Shown in pieces: positions 43,142-52,830 of a DNA stretch of 64,000 nucleotides. The stretch's first letter is position 1. Every line of letters begins with the position of its first letter. The notes under the pieces are model-generated. The model did no database searches. It had not been told where the DNA came from and was given only the letters and a program-made list of their open reading frames with translations. The stretch lies in NCBI GenBank assembly GCA_002371825.1, contig DFHF01000060.1, positions 8,463-72,462 of the forward strand. The letters are read 5' to 3'. Position numbers and translations under genes: made by a program. The stretch is from Ruminococcus flavefaciens. GTDB lineage: Bacteria > Bacillota > Clostridia > Oscillospirales > Ruminococcaceae.

Positions 43142-45115
43142 ATGTCAGTTAATACAAAATCAAATCCAAATGACTTTCCTCTGTATCTGTTCTATCAGGG
43201 AAAAAACTACGAAGCCTATAAGTTTTTCGGCGTTCACTCAAAGAAAAAGGGCAGAGGCCGCAGCTATACCTTCAGAGTTTGGGCTCCTAATGCTGTCAGT
43301 GTTTCAGTAGTCGGCGATTTCAACGGCTGGGACAGGTCTGTGAATCCTATGACATCTATCGCAGATGGTGTCTGGGAGGCAGATATCTCAAAGCTGAAAC
43401 AATTCGACGCTTATAAATACAGCATCGAAACAAAGGATGGACGAATTATTCTGAAGGCCGACCCCTATGCTTCTCATTTTGAGACCCGTCCGGGCACAGC
43501 TTCCAAGATCTACGAAAGCAGCTTTGAATGGACAGATCAGAGCTGGTTCAAGGAAAAAAACAACAAAAGCATCTACAACAGCCCCGTGAACATCTATGAG
43601 GTACACCTCAGTTCATGGAAACAGCACGAGGGAGAAGTCTTCCTCGATTATGTCACCTTCGCAAAGGAAATAATCCCTTATCTGAAAAAAATGTCCTATA
43701 CCCACGTTGAGTTCATGCCCCTTACAGAGTATCCCTACGACGGATCATGGGGCTATCAGGTCACAGGCTACTTCGCCCCGACTTCACGCTACGGAACTCC
43801 GGATGATCTCAGAAAGATGATCGATATGTTCCATGAAGCCGGCATCGGTGTGATCCTCGACTGGGTACCTGCTCATTTTCCGAAGGATGAGGCCGGTCTG
43901 TATGAGTTCGACGGCACCTGCTGCTATGAGTACACCGATGACCGCAAAAAAGAACACAAGGCCTGGGGCACCCATGTTTTCGATTACGGCAAGGCTGAGG
44001 TATGCTCCTTCCTCATCTCCAGCGCCAACTACTGGTTCGATGAGTTCCATGTGGACGGTCTCCGTGTGGACGCTGTAGCTTCAATGCTCTATCTGGACTA
44101 TGACAGACGTGACGGTGAATGGGCTGCTAATATTTACGGCGGCAATGAGAACCTTGAGGCAGTTGAATTCCTCAAGCACCTCAATGAAGCTGTATTCTCA
44201 AAACATCCCGATGCACTTATGATCGCTGAGGAGTCGACCGCATGGCCCCTGGTCACAAAGCCCACCGATATTGGCGGCCTGGGCTTCAATTTCAAGTGGA
44301 ATATGGGCTGGATGAACGATATGCTCAGCTATATGTCCCTTGATCCGATCTACCGTGCTTTCAACCACGACAAGCTCACTTTTTCATTCTTCTATGCATT
44401 CTCCGAGAACTATATCCTGCCTATCTCACATGATGAGGTAGTACACGGAAAGTGCTCGATGATAAATAAAATGCCCGGTGAGTACGATCAGAAGTTCGCT
44501 TCATACCGTGCTTTCCTTGCATATATGATGGCTCACCCCGGAAAGAAGCTCCTCTTTATGGGTCAGGAATTCGGCCAGATGAAGGAATGGGACTACAAGT
44601 CCCAGCTTGACTGGAACCTCATGGATTTCGATGCCCATAAGAACCTGCTGAAATTCTCGGAAAAGCTCAATAAGTTCTATATCGATAATCCTCCGTTCTG
44701 GCAGAACGATGACTCCTGGGACGGCTTCAGCTGGATATCCAATGACGACTATAAGCAGAGCGTTATCGCCTTCAGACGTATCGACGATAACGGCGATGAG
44801 CTTATAGCAGTCTGCAACTTCGTCCCCGTTGAAAGAAGAGATTACCGTATAGGCGTTCCCTTCAAGGGAAAATATAAACTCGTTTTCAACACCGATGCCG
44901 CTGAATTCGGCGGTTCAGGTATTACAGAAAAATCTTTCAAGTCAGACAGTATTGGTATGCACGGCTTCGATGACAGCATATCAATGACTCTCGCTCCCCT
45001 CTCGGTTATCTATCTGAAATACTCTCCCGTCAAGAAGAGAGCGCCCAGGACTGATGACAAACCAGCGGCAGAGAAGCCAAAAAGAACAAGACGCTCTGCA
45101 GGATCTGACAAATAA
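43142..45115 (+). CDS. glgB: 1,4-alpha-glucan branching enzyme
   Basis: 657 residues; AAAGGAGG precedes the ATG. A CBM48-type N-terminal beta domain ([20 protein letters not shown]) is followed by the GH13 barrel with D310 (GLRVDAV) as nucleophile, E363 (IAEES) as acid/base and the [10 protein letters not shown] segment with the third Asp. It makes the alpha-1,6 branches of glycogen. The tail beyond about 630 is Lys/Arg/Pro-rich and unusual but short. First of four glycogen genes transcribed together. Confidence 0.96.
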   Translation: MSVNTKSNPNDFPLYLFYQGKNYEAYKFFGVHSKKKGRGRSYTFRVWAPNAVSVSVVGDFNGWDRSVNPMTSIADGVWEADISKLKQFDAYKYSIETKDGRIILKADPYASHFETRPGTASKIYESSFEWTDQSWFKEKNNKSIYNSPVNIYEVHLSSWKQHEGEVFLDYVTFAKEIIPYLKKMSYTHVEFMPLTEYPYDGSWGYQVTGYFAPTSRYGTPDDLRKMIDMFHEAGIGVILDWVPAHFPKDEAGLYEFDGTCCYEYTDDRKKEHKAWGTHVFDYGKAEVCSFLISSANYWFDEFHVDGLRVDAVASMLYLDYDRRDGEWAANIYGGNENLEAVEFLKHLNEAVFSKHPDALMIAEESTAWPLVTKPTDIGGLGFNFKWNMGWMNDMLSYMSLDPIYRAFNHDKLTFSFFYAFSENYILPISHDEVVHGKCSMINKMPGEYDQKFASYRAFLAYMMAHPGKKLLFMGQEFGQMKEWDYKSQLDWNLMDFDAHKNLLKFSEKLNKFYIDNPPFWQNDDSWDGFSWISNDDYKQSVIAFRRIDDNGDELIAVCNFVPVERRDYRIGVPFKGKYKLVFNTDAAEFGGSGITEKSFKSDSIGMHGFDDSISMTLAPLSVIYLKYSPVKKRAPRTDDKPAAEKPKRTRRSAGSDK

Positions 45116-45142
45116 TCATTTTTTCACTATAGGAGGAATAGT

Positions 45143-46369
45143 ATGTACACTAAAAAAAGAGTAGTTGCAATGCTTCTCGCAGGCGGTCAGGGCAGCCGTC
45201 TTTACGCCCTCACAAAAAATGTGGCGAAACCAGCAGTCCCCTATGGCGGCAAATACCGCCTCATAGACTTCCCTCTCTCTAACTGCACTAACTCAGGTAT
45301 CGACACAGTCGGAGTTCTCACTCAGTATCAGCCTCTGGTACTCAATGAGTATATCGGCAACGGTCAGCCCTGGGACCTGGACAAACTCAACGGAGGCGTT
45401 CATGTCCTCCCGCCTTATGAGACCCAGGCCGGCGCTTCATGGTATGAGGGAACTGCTAATGCTATCTACCAGAATATGCGCTTCATCGAAAGATATGACC
45501 CCGAATACGTTGTTGTCCTCGGCGGCGACCATATCTATAAAATGGATTACTCCAAAATGGTGGACTTCCATATCGCCAACAATGCGGACTGTACTATATC
45601 GGTAATAGATGTTCCAAAGTCGGAGGCCTCTCGTTTCGGTATCATGATATGCGACGACCAGAATAAGGTCATCGACTTCGTCGAAAAGCCAAAGGAGCCT
45701 AAGTCTACACTTGCTTCTATGGGTATCTACGTTTTCAGTTGGGATAAGCTCAAGAAATACCTCATCGAAAACGAAGAGGATGCCAATGCCAAGCGTGACC
45801 GTGGTGAGCAGTGGTCCAAGGACTTCGGAAAGGATATCATCACCTCCATGCTCCGTGACCAGCAGAGACTTTTCGCATACGAGTTTGAAGGCTACTGGAA
45901 GGATGTTGGAACCCTGGATTCCCTCTGGGAGGCTAATATGGACCTCCTCAGCCCAAGTGTTCCTCTCGATCTCTATGACCCGAGCTGGAAGATATACTCA
46001 AGGAACAGCAATATGCCTCCTCAGTATGTGGGGGACAATGCCAATATCGAAAACTCCATGATATCCGAAGGAAGCACTATCGACGGTACTGTTGACTTCT
46101 CTATACTCTTCTCCGGTGTCACTATCGAGGAAGGGGCTACTGTAAATTACAGCATAGTTATGCCCGGTACTGTTATTAAATCCGGAGCTGTCGTAGAGTA
46201 CGCTATCATCGGCAGCGACAGCGTTATCGAAAGCGGTGCAAAAGTCGGCACAAGTCCTGAAAACGTTGAAAACCGTGACGACTGGGGCATTGCCGTTGTA
46301 GGCCATAACGTTACCGTCTCCGCCGGAAAAAGCGTTGAGCCGAAACAGATAATCGGCGAAAATATCTGA
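45143..46369 (+). CDS. glgC: Glucose-1-phosphate adenylyltransferase, catalytic subunit
   Basis: 408 residues. It begins with the nucleotidyltransferase signature [21 protein letters not shown] and contains [13 protein letters not shown] and the [10 protein letters not shown] substrate loop, then a left-handed beta-helix C-terminus. It makes ADP-glucose, the committed step to glycogen. AGGAGGAATAGT precedes the ATG, 27 bases after glgB. Confidence 0.95.
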   Translation: MYTKKRVVAMLLAGGQGSRLYALTKNVAKPAVPYGGKYRLIDFPLSNCTNSGIDTVGVLTQYQPLVLNEYIGNGQPWDLDKLNGGVHVLPPYETQAGASWYEGTANAIYQNMRFIERYDPEYVVVLGGDHIYKMDYSKMVDFHIANNADCTISVIDVPKSEASRFGIMICDDQNKVIDFVEKPKEPKSTLASMGIYVFSWDKLKKYLIENEEDANAKRDRGEQWSKDFGKDIITSMLRDQQRLFAYEFEGYWKDVGTLDSLWEANMDLLSPSVPLDLYDPSWKIYSRNSNMPPQYVGDNANIENSMISEGSTIDGTVDFSILFSGVTIEEGATVNYSIVMPGTVIKSGAVVEYAIIGSDSVIESGAKVGTSPENVENRDDWGIAVVGHNVTVSAGKSVEPKQIIGENI

Positions 46370-46385
46370 CAGGAGGAGTTTTGGT

Positions 46386-47507
46386 ATGAGTGTTAATTAC
46401 AATGTTTTAGGCCTTATTTTCGCAAGTATGCACGATTCTTACATCAGCGAGCTGACTAAGCAGAGAACTATGGGTTCTATCCCCTTCGGCGGACGTTACA
46501 GACTTATAGATTTCCCGCTTTCAAATATGGTCAATTCCAGCGTTTCTGAGGTAGGTGTTATCACCAAGTCAAACTACGGCTCACTTCTGGACCACCTCGG
46601 TTCAGGCCGTGACTGGGATCTGGCCCGTAAAAAAGGCGGTCTCCACCTCCTCCCTCCATACAGCCAGACCGGCGGTATCTACAAGGGAAGACTTGATGCC
46701 CTCAATAACGTATGGAGCTTCGTTGAACATTCCAACGCAAAGTATGTCATCATGGCTAACTGCGATGTCGTTACTACTATCGACTTCAACCCTGTACTCG
46801 CTCAGCATATGAGCACAGGTGCTGATATCACTCTCGTTTACAGCAAGGGTATCCACGACAGCGATATAAACGACTGCTCAACTATCCTTCAGTTCGACGA
46901 GAACAACCGCCTCAAGGATGCTCTCGTAAATCCCCAGATCTCAGGCGAATGCAATATCTGGCTGGAAATGTTCATCATCAGCAAGGACTTCCTCAAGAAG
47001 ATAGTCTTCGATGCTGCAAGCAGGAACCAGTTCAGCTTTACCCGTGAGATCCTCCAGGGCAAAAAGGATGAGTACAATATCATGGGCTATGAGCACAAGG
47101 AGTTCTTCACAAGGATCGACAGTATCCAGAACTACTACAGCGCTAACCAGATACTGCTCAACACAGAAAAGCGCAATGCTCTCTTCCGCAAGAATATGCC
47201 TGTTTATACCAAGATCGGTGATAACGGTCCGGTAAAATACGGCCTTGAATCAAATATAAAGAATTCCCTCATCGCAGACGGCTGTATCATCGAGGGAACT
47301 GTTGAGAACTCTATCCTCTTCCGTGGAGTTAAGGTCGGAAAGGGTACTGTTGTCAGAAATTCTGTGCTCCTCCAGAGTACAAAGATAGGCAAGAACTGCA
47401 CGATCGGTTCTATTATTACAGATAAAAATGTTGAGATAAGCGATGATAAGGTTCTTACCGGCTCTGATACTTATCCCCTCTATATAGGAAAAGACGGAAA
47501 ACTTTAA
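46386..47507 (+). CDS. glgD: Glucose-1-phosphate adenylyltransferase, GlgD subunit
   Basis: 373 residues. GlgC-like fold but without the GGxGxRL catalytic loop: the N-terminus reads LGLIFASMHDSYISELTKQR, followed by the conserved [14 protein letters not shown]. This is the regulatory, non-catalytic GlgD of Firmicutes, which forms a heteromer with GlgC. The gap from glgC is 16 bases. Confidence 0.94.
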   Translation: MSVNYNVLGLIFASMHDSYISELTKQRTMGSIPFGGRYRLIDFPLSNMVNSSVSEVGVITKSNYGSLLDHLGSGRDWDLARKKGGLHLLPPYSQTGGIYKGRLDALNNVWSFVEHSNAKYVIMANCDVVTTIDFNPVLAQHMSTGADITLVYSKGIHDSDINDCSTILQFDENNRLKDALVNPQISGECNIWLEMFIISKDFLKKIVFDAASRNQFSFTREILQGKKDEYNIMGYEHKEFFTRIDSIQNYYSANQILLNTEKRNALFRKNMPVYTKIGDNGPVKYGLESNIKNSLIADGCIIEGTVENSILFRGVKVGKGTVVRNSVLLQSTKIGKNCTIGSIITDKNVEISDDKVLTGSDTYPLYIGKDGKL

Positions 47508-47522
47508 CGGCGGTGATCCTTA

Positions 47523-48941
47523 ATGAAAATATTGTTTGCAGCAAGTGAGGCTGTCCCCTTTGCAGCCTCAGGCGGCCTTGCCGATGTTACAGGCTCTCTC
47601 CCGAAAGCTCTTGCAGCCAAGGGACACGACTGCCGTGTAGTTATACCGCTATACAGCTCGATCAGACCTGAACTTCGTGCCAAAATGGAGTTTATCAAGA
47701 ACATCACTGTTGATGTCTCATGGCGCAAGCAGTACTGCGGTATCTTCAAGGCTGTTCTGAACGGAATTACCTATTACTTCATCGATAACGAATACTATTA
47801 CTCCCGTGAGGGTATGTACGGTTTCTATGACGACTGCGAAAGATTCGTTTTCTTCGATCGTGCAGTGCTGGAAATGCTGAAATATGTGGGTTTCACTCCT
47901 GAGATAATCCACTGCAATGACTGGCAGACTGCCCTTATCCCTGTATACTACAGCGTGTACTATAAGTACCAGCAGGGATATGACGGGATAAAGAATGTGT
48001 TTACCATCCACAATATCGAATATCAGGGCAAATACGGAAAGGAAGTCCTCAGCGAGCTGATGAGCATCCCTATGTATAATGCCGGCCTCCTCGATTACGA
48101 CGGCTATGTGAATATGCTCAAGGGCGCTATTGAGACTGCTGATAAGATAACTACTGTCAGTCCAAGCTATGCCTGGGAGATTCTCGACCCATGGTATGGC
48201 CACGGCCTTGACAGGATACTTGTCACAAAGCAGTATAAGCTGAGAGGCATACTCAATGGTATCGATACTGAATTATACGATCCCTCAAAGGATCCGGAAA
48301 TAACCAAGAACTACAGCGCAAAAAATATCTCAGGCAAGGCTGAATGTAAGCGCACCCTGCTGGAGGAGCTGAACCTGGATCCCGGAAATGAACCCGTTAT
48401 CGGCATCGTTACACGCTTCGTCCGCCATAAGGGCATTGACCTGATACGCTGTGTTTTTGAAGAGATGATACATATGGGATTCAAGTTCGCTGTCCTCGGC
48501 AGCGGCGAAAAGATCTACGAGGATTTCTTCAGCGAAATGGCTGCAAGATATCCCGGAAAGGTTTCTGTATCTCTTGGCTTCATCCCGGAGCTTTCACACA
48601 GGATATATGCAGGCTCGGATATGTTCCTGATGCCTTCTCTCAGCGAACCCTGCGGTCTCGCTCAGATGATATCCATGCGCTATGGCACGATCCCGATAGT
48701 CCGTGAGACCGGAGGTCTCCGTGATACTGTCCGTGACAACGGCGGCATTGACGGAAACGGCTTCACATTCAAGACTATAAATGCTAATGATATGCTGGAC
48801 GCTGTTAAGCGAGCCTTCCGTGATTATAACGATAAGAAGGTCTGGGAAGCTCTCATCAAACGTGCTATGAAGTGCGATTTCAGCTGGTCTTCCTCAGCTG
48901 ATGACTATATCGAGCTCTATAAAGAGCTTATCAGTGAATAA
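47523..48941 (+). CDS. glgA: Glycogen synthase (GT5)
   Basis: 472 residues. It opens MKILFAASEAVPFAASGGLADV (the KxGGL-type ADP-glucose loop reads SGGLAD), with the C-terminal PSLSEPCGLAQMISMRYGTIP nucleotide-binding motif. It transfers glucose from ADP-glucose to growing glycogen. Last gene of the operon, with a terminator directly after. Confidence 0.95.
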   Translation: MKILFAASEAVPFAASGGLADVTGSLPKALAAKGHDCRVVIPLYSSIRPELRAKMEFIKNITVDVSWRKQYCGIFKAVLNGITYYFIDNEYYYSREGMYGFYDDCERFVFFDRAVLEMLKYVGFTPEIIHCNDWQTALIPVYYSVYYKYQQGYDGIKNVFTIHNIEYQGKYGKEVLSELMSIPMYNAGLLDYDGYVNMLKGAIETADKITTVSPSYAWEILDPWYGHGLDRILVTKQYKLRGILNGIDTELYDPSKDPEITKNYSAKNISGKAECKRTLLEELNLDPGNEPVIGIVTRFVRHKGIDLIRCVFEEMIHMGFKFAVLGSGEKIYEDFFSEMAARYPGKVSVSLGFIPELSHRIYAGSDMFLMPSLSEPCGLAQMISMRYGTIPIVRETGGLRDTVRDNGGIDGNGFTFKTINANDMLDAVKRAFRDYNDKKVWEALIKRAMKCDFSWSSSADDYIELYKELISE

Positions 48942-48956
48942 TAACTCGCCTTAGCT

Positions 48957-48997
48957 AAAAAATCATCCCCGCTGACGCAATCTGCATCGGCGGGGAT
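48957..48997. terminator. Bidirectional terminator between glgA and rsmA
   Basis: 11-base stem with one wobble (48965-48975 with 48987-48997). The minus side has six T (A run 48957-48962), serving rsmA; the plus side has a weaker T run, serving glgA. Confidence 0.85.
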
Positions 48998-49023
48998 ATC
49001 TTTTGCTGTTAATCTTGTCCGGA

Positions 49024-49884
49024 CTATTCTGCAAGAGTCTTCAGACGCTGCGAAAACGCTATCAGCTGTTCAAGGTCCAGCTGTTCAAGTCTGGCACTCT
49101 GCGGCAGTCCCAGCTCTTCAAGTGCTGTATACACATTCTCCTTCGGTATTCCAGCCAGCGATGAAAGTGCGTTTGCGGCGGTTTTTCTTCGCTGGGAAAA
49201 TCCGCTTTTCACTATTCTGAAGAAGAACTTCTCGCTCTCCTCATCCAGCCTCGGCTCCGGATTCGGGTCTATCCTTATGACTGCGGAATCTACATTCGGA
49301 GAAGGAATAAAGCTTCCACGGGATACTCCGAAGACCTGCCGCACTGTGCCGTAGTAATTTACGGCAACTGTTATTGCTCCGGATTCACGGGATCCTACCT
49401 TGGCGCAGAGACGCTGTGCTGCTTCCTTCTGTACCATTACGGTTATCGAATCTACAGGCAGACGGCTCTCTAACAGCAGCATTATTACCGGCGAGGTGAT
49501 GTAGTAGGGCAGATTAGCACATACCGCAGCACGAAGCCCATGAAACTCCTCACGGATCAGCTTGTGAAGGTCACATTTCATTACATCCTCATTGAATATC
49601 TTTATATTGTCATACTCCGCCAGAGTCTCATCAAGAATGGGCAGCAGACGGCTGTCTATCTCAACAGCACATACCTTATCCGCACGCTTTGCCAATTCAG
49701 CAGTAAGCACTCCTATACCTGTACCTATCTCAATGATGCCATAGCCTTCCTGTGCATTGCCGTTTTCAGCTATCTTTGGGCATATATCAGGATTGATTAT
49801 AAAATTCTGACCCAGCCCTTTGGAAAAACTGAACCCGTGTCGTGCCAGTATCTCCTTGACTGTTCCGATGTTTGTTAATATCAT
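49024..49884 (-). CDS. rsmA: 16S rRNA dimethyladenosine transferase
   Basis: 286 residues from ATG 49884 (GGAGG 6 bases upstream; longer frame lacks a ribosome site). It has GLGQNFIINP, the SAM-binding IIEIGTGIGVLTAELAKR, the NLPYYITSP catalytic motif and the C-terminal FSQRRKTAANAL. It methylates two adjacent adenines in 16S rRNA helix 45. It is separated from the small upstream gene by one base, so they are co-transcribed. Confidence 0.95.
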   Translation of the reverse strand: MILTNIGTVKEILARHGFSFSKGLGQNFIINPDICPKIAENGNAQEGYGIIEIGTGIGVLTAELAKRADKVCAVEIDSRLLPILDETLAEYDNIKIFNEDVMKCDLHKLIREEFHGLRAAVCANLPYYITSPVIMLLLESRLPVDSITVMVQKEAAQRLCAKVGSRESGAITVAVNYYGTVRQVFGVSRGSFIPSPNVDSAVIRIDPNPEPRLDEESEKFFFRIVKSGFSQRRKTAANALSSLAGIPKENVYTALEELGLPQSARLEQLDLEQLIAFSQRLKTLAE

Positions 49885-49885
49885 T

Positions 49886-50155
49886 CTATTCCTCCGTCTT
49901 ATGACGCTGTTTCTGGGAGAATTCGCTCTGCTTTGCGTCATTGAGCTTTTCCATGCTGTTAACAAGATAATCTGCCGAACGGAAGGCTCGCTGGAAATCC
50001 ATATCGCTGAAATGTACCTTCAGGTCGATAAATTCGCCGTCTATCACAATATCCAGCTGTCTTATCTGACGGCCGGTGTACTTCTCCGACACATATTTCA
50101 GATATGCATCTATCTCACTTCGTTCAAGTTGTCCGCCAATAACATTGATCTTCAT
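49886..50155 (-). CDS. Conserved-looking small protein of unknown function upstream of rsmA
   Basis: 89 residues, acidic-basic and soluble, with no membrane helix or recognised domain. The first 55 residues look like an alpha/beta fold (KINVIGGQLERSEIDAYLK ... QLDIVIDGEFIDLKVHFSDM), the last 20 are polar. GGAGGGAG precedes the ATG. Coupling to rsmA suggests a translation- or RNA-related role, but that is only context. Confidence 0.6.
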   Translation of the reverse strand: MKINVIGGQLERSEIDAYLKYVSEKYTGRQIRQLDIVIDGEFIDLKVHFSDMDFQRAFRSADYLVNSMEKLNDAKQSEFSQKQRHKTEE

Positions 50156-50313
50156 AATTCTCCCTCCTGTTTTATGCAGCCGCAGACTGCGCTTTTCAAG
50201 TTTTCAACTGTAAGCCTGTTAACCTGTTCATAAAGCGAACTCTGTTTTCGCTTACAGTATTTATCATAACATATGTTGTCCGGAAATGACTGCTCATTCT
50301 CCGTTTTAAAGTC
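50156..50313 (-). promoter_or_regulatory. Leader region of the rsmA unit with alternative hairpins
   Basis: Two mutually exclusive perfect pairings: an outer 8-base stem (50208-50215 with 50250-50257) and a hairpin (50233-50239 with 50247-50253) that uses part of the same 3' strand. A TATGATAAAT-like -10 lies near 50262-50272 (minus strand), but no good -35 is present. Confidence 0.4.
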
Positions 50314-50634
50314 TCAATTATAAAATAATAAGGAATATATCCAGTAGTGTATAACAAAACAAGCTTCAATAATGGACGGCAGATAGGCTGCTGACCTTAT
50401 TGCTTTTTTCCTGGTATCCCTGAATACTTCAAAGAAGCACAGGCTATTTGCGATCACCATTGGGATAAGTCCCAATGTCATCAACATTCCTGCCCCGTCC
50501 CACCCCTCCATAGAAAGCATTGAGTCGGGATTCGCTACACTTGTGTCGTGTTTTATGTATGGAACAGCACAATATATCAGACAGCAGATACCGATGATAT
50601 TCAGAATTATTATCAGCAGCTTCCGGTTTTTCAT
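50314..50634 (-). CDS. Small membrane protein of unknown function
   Basis: 106 residues with three or four hydrophobic helices (about 6-24, 46-66, 80-103). No domain recognised. Its ATG overlaps the methyltransferase stop by 4 bases (ATGA), so it is the last gene of the six-gene minus-strand run starting with mscS. No terminator hairpin is evident after it. Confidence 0.65.
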   Translation of the reverse strand: MKNRKLLIIILNIIGICCLIYCAVPYIKHDTSVANPDSMLSMEGWDGAGMLMTLGLIPMVIANSLCFFEVFRDTRKKAIRSAAYLPSIIEACFVIHYWIYSLLFYN

Positions 50635-51230
50635 TGCTTTGTTATTACAGCTATTGCACAGGGCATACGTCCGTCAACCACCCTGTAGCTGACATTCTCA
50701 TATCCTGCGTCAGCAAAGAACTGCTTATAGGTATCGATATTGAATTCGCTCTTGAACTCAACTCCCACTTTTTCAAGGAATTTTGCAGAAGTCCTGATCT
50801 TGTTGCCGTCGTCATTGATATAAGTCGGAATTATGATCTTTCCTCCCTTTTTGCACACCCTTACAAGCGCCTTGACTGCTCGCTGAGGGTCGTCCAGAAG
50901 ATGTATCACGTTTCCTGCCACTACCTTATCAAAGGTCTCAGCCCTGAATCTGAGGTGCATTATATCAGCGCAGCCAACCTTTACATTGCTGAATTTCCTG
51001 CACTTTTTCCTTGTCTGCTTTCTCATTCCCGCCGACATATCAGTGGCAATGAGTTTCCGGCAGACAGGAGCAATAAACTTGCTTATAGCTCCGGTACCAC
51101 AGGCACATTCCAGCACAAGATCACCATATTCAATCTCCTCTGCAACAGCCTTTCCGGTACCATTATATACCTTGCCGTTTATCAGCGTTTCAAAACCGTC
51201 ATATAACGACGATACCCTATCCCAGAACAT
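50631..51230 (-). CDS. Class I SAM-dependent methyltransferase
   Basis: 199 residues from ATG 51230, chosen because AAAGGATGAT then lies at a proper distance and MFWDRVSSLYDGFE is the normal opening of this group; earlier in-frame codons at 51239, 51248 and 51275 are possible. SAM-binding motif I is LVLECACGTGAIS, motif II IATDMS, motif III CADIMHLRF, and VVAGNVIHLL marks a Ubie/Methyltransf_11-like enzyme. Substrate unknown. It overlaps the FAD gene by 14 bases. Confidence 0.82.
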   Translation of the reverse strand: MFWDRVSSLYDGFETLINGKVYNGTGKAVAEEIEYGDLVLECACGTGAISKFIAPVCRKLIATDMSAGMRKQTRKKCRKFSNVKVGCADIMHLRFRAETFDKVVAGNVIHLLDDPQRAVKALVRVCKKGGKIIIPTYINDDGNKIRTSAKFLEKVGVEFKSEFNIDTYKQFFADAGYENVSYRVVDGRMPCAIAVITKQ

Positions 51231-52830
51231 CAGGATCATCCTTTCCATTAAGCCTGAGGCAGACTGCCTCAGCACATTTCATTCCATCGACAGCCGCCGA
51301 AACTATGCCGCCTGCATAGCCTGCACCCTCTCCGCAGGGAAATAGTCCCCTTAGGGAGACAGACTGCATATCGCTGTCTCTGTCTATCCTTACCGGAGAG
51401 CTGCTCCTGCTCTCTATACCGGTGAGCAGAGCATCCGGTGAATCAAAACCTTTTATTTTCTTTCCCATTTCCGGGATACCCAGTCTGAGCGTCTGCACTG
51501 CAAAATCCGGCAGATACTCCTCGGGACTGACATATCTCACTCCCGGCCTGTATGACGGCTCAACGCTTCCCTTACCGGATGCAGCACTTCCGCTGAGAAG
51601 ATCTCCAACTGTCACCGCAGGCGCACTGTAGTCTCCGCCGCCGGCAATAAATGCCTTTTCCTCCAGCTTTCTCTGAAACCACATTCCCGCCAGAGGATGA
51701 TCGCTGCCGTAGTCAGATGTATTGATATTCACAAGCAGGGCACTGTTTGAGTTCTCAGCATCACGGGCAAAACAGCTCATACCATTTACTGCCAGCCGTC
51801 CGGCCTCAGAGGAAGCCGCAACCACTTCGCCGCCCGGACACATACAAAATGTATAAAGCGTCCGTCCGTTCGGAAGATGCACCGCCAGCTTATAATCAGC
51901 GGCCTTAAGTGCAGGATGTCCGGCAAAATCCCCGTACATAGCCCTGTCTATATCCTTACGGCGGTGCTCTATACGAACTCCCACCGCAAAATTCTTCTGC
52001 GAAAGACTGATTTTCTCGCTGTACATCAGCTCGAAAACGTCCCTTGCACTATGACCTGTTGCAAGGATAACATTATCAGTCGGGATGGTGTATCTCTCTC
52101 CTGACTGCTCGTAAACTGCGGAGGTGAGCCTGCCGTTTTCTGCGCCGAAGCCGCAGAATCTCGCACCAAACCTTACTTCTCCGCCCAGGGAGATGACCCT
52201 CTCACGAAGCCTTTTCACCACATTTCTCAGCATATCTGTTCCGATATGAGGCTTCGCCAGGAACAGTATCTCCTCAGGCGCACCGAACTCCACAAGGCGC
52301 TCCAGCACCCAGCCTATACGCTTGTCCTTTATTCCGGTAGTAAGCTTGCCGTCAGAAAAAGTTCCGGCGCCGCCCTCTCCGAACTGTATATTGCACTCGG
52401 TATCCAGCCGGCCTGTGCTGCGGAACTCCTCAACTGCCCGGCAGCGTGAGTCCACATCCCCGCCTCTTTCAAGGACCAAAGGTGCTGCCCCGGCCATTGC
52501 CAGTACCAATGCCGCAAACATCCCCGCAGGACCGAATCCCACTATTACAGGGCGTTTTTCCGGATTTTCCGCCTTCGGTACGGAATACTCATAGTGCTCC
52601 GCCTTTACCGCATTTTTCAGGCTCTTCAGCAGCTTATTCTCACCCTCTGCCTCAATATCCAGAGAGATTATAAAGTGAACATCGGATTTTTTCCTTGCGT
52701 CCACTGACTTTTTCGCCAGCTTGACGCTTCTGAGCTTTTCCGGCCTGATACGGAGTTTCCCGGTGCAAAGTCCCCTCAGGTCTGAGAAGTCCTGATCCAG
52801 CGGCACGCTGATATTGTTTACTCTTATCAT
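51217..52830 (-). CDS. FAD-dependent dehydrogenase (COG2509-like)
   Basis: 537 residues from ATG 52830 (AAAGGAG 7 bases upstream). A short N-terminal ferredoxin-like segment is followed by a FAD-binding Rossmann motif PVIVGFGPAGMFAALVLAMAG near residue 92, CNIQFGEGGAGTFSDGKLTTG, and the C-terminal LFPCGEGAGYAGGIVSAAVDG. These match the widespread uncharacterised FAD-dependent dehydrogenases of anaerobes. The true substrate is unknown. It overlaps the next FAD protein by 4 bases. Confidence 0.88.
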   Translation of the reverse strand: MIRVNNISVPLDQDFSDLRGLCTGKLRIRPEKLRSVKLAKKSVDARKKSDVHFIISLDIEAEGENKLLKSLKNAVKAEHYEYSVPKAENPEKRPVIVGFGPAGMFAALVLAMAGAAPLVLERGGDVDSRCRAVEEFRSTGRLDTECNIQFGEGGAGTFSDGKLTTGIKDKRIGWVLERLVEFGAPEEILFLAKPHIGTDMLRNVVKRLRERVISLGGEVRFGARFCGFGAENGRLTSAVYEQSGERYTIPTDNVILATGHSARDVFELMYSEKISLSQKNFAVGVRIEHRRKDIDRAMYGDFAGHPALKAADYKLAVHLPNGRTLYTFCMCPGGEVVAASSEAGRLAVNGMSCFARDAENSNSALLVNINTSDYGSDHPLAGMWFQRKLEEKAFIAGGGDYSAPAVTVGDLLSGSAASGKGSVEPSYRPGVRYVSPEEYLPDFAVQTLRLGIPEMGKKIKGFDSPDALLTGIESRSSSPVRIDRDSDMQSVSLRGLFPCGEGAGYAGGIVSAAVDGMKCAEAVCLRLNGKDDPDVLG

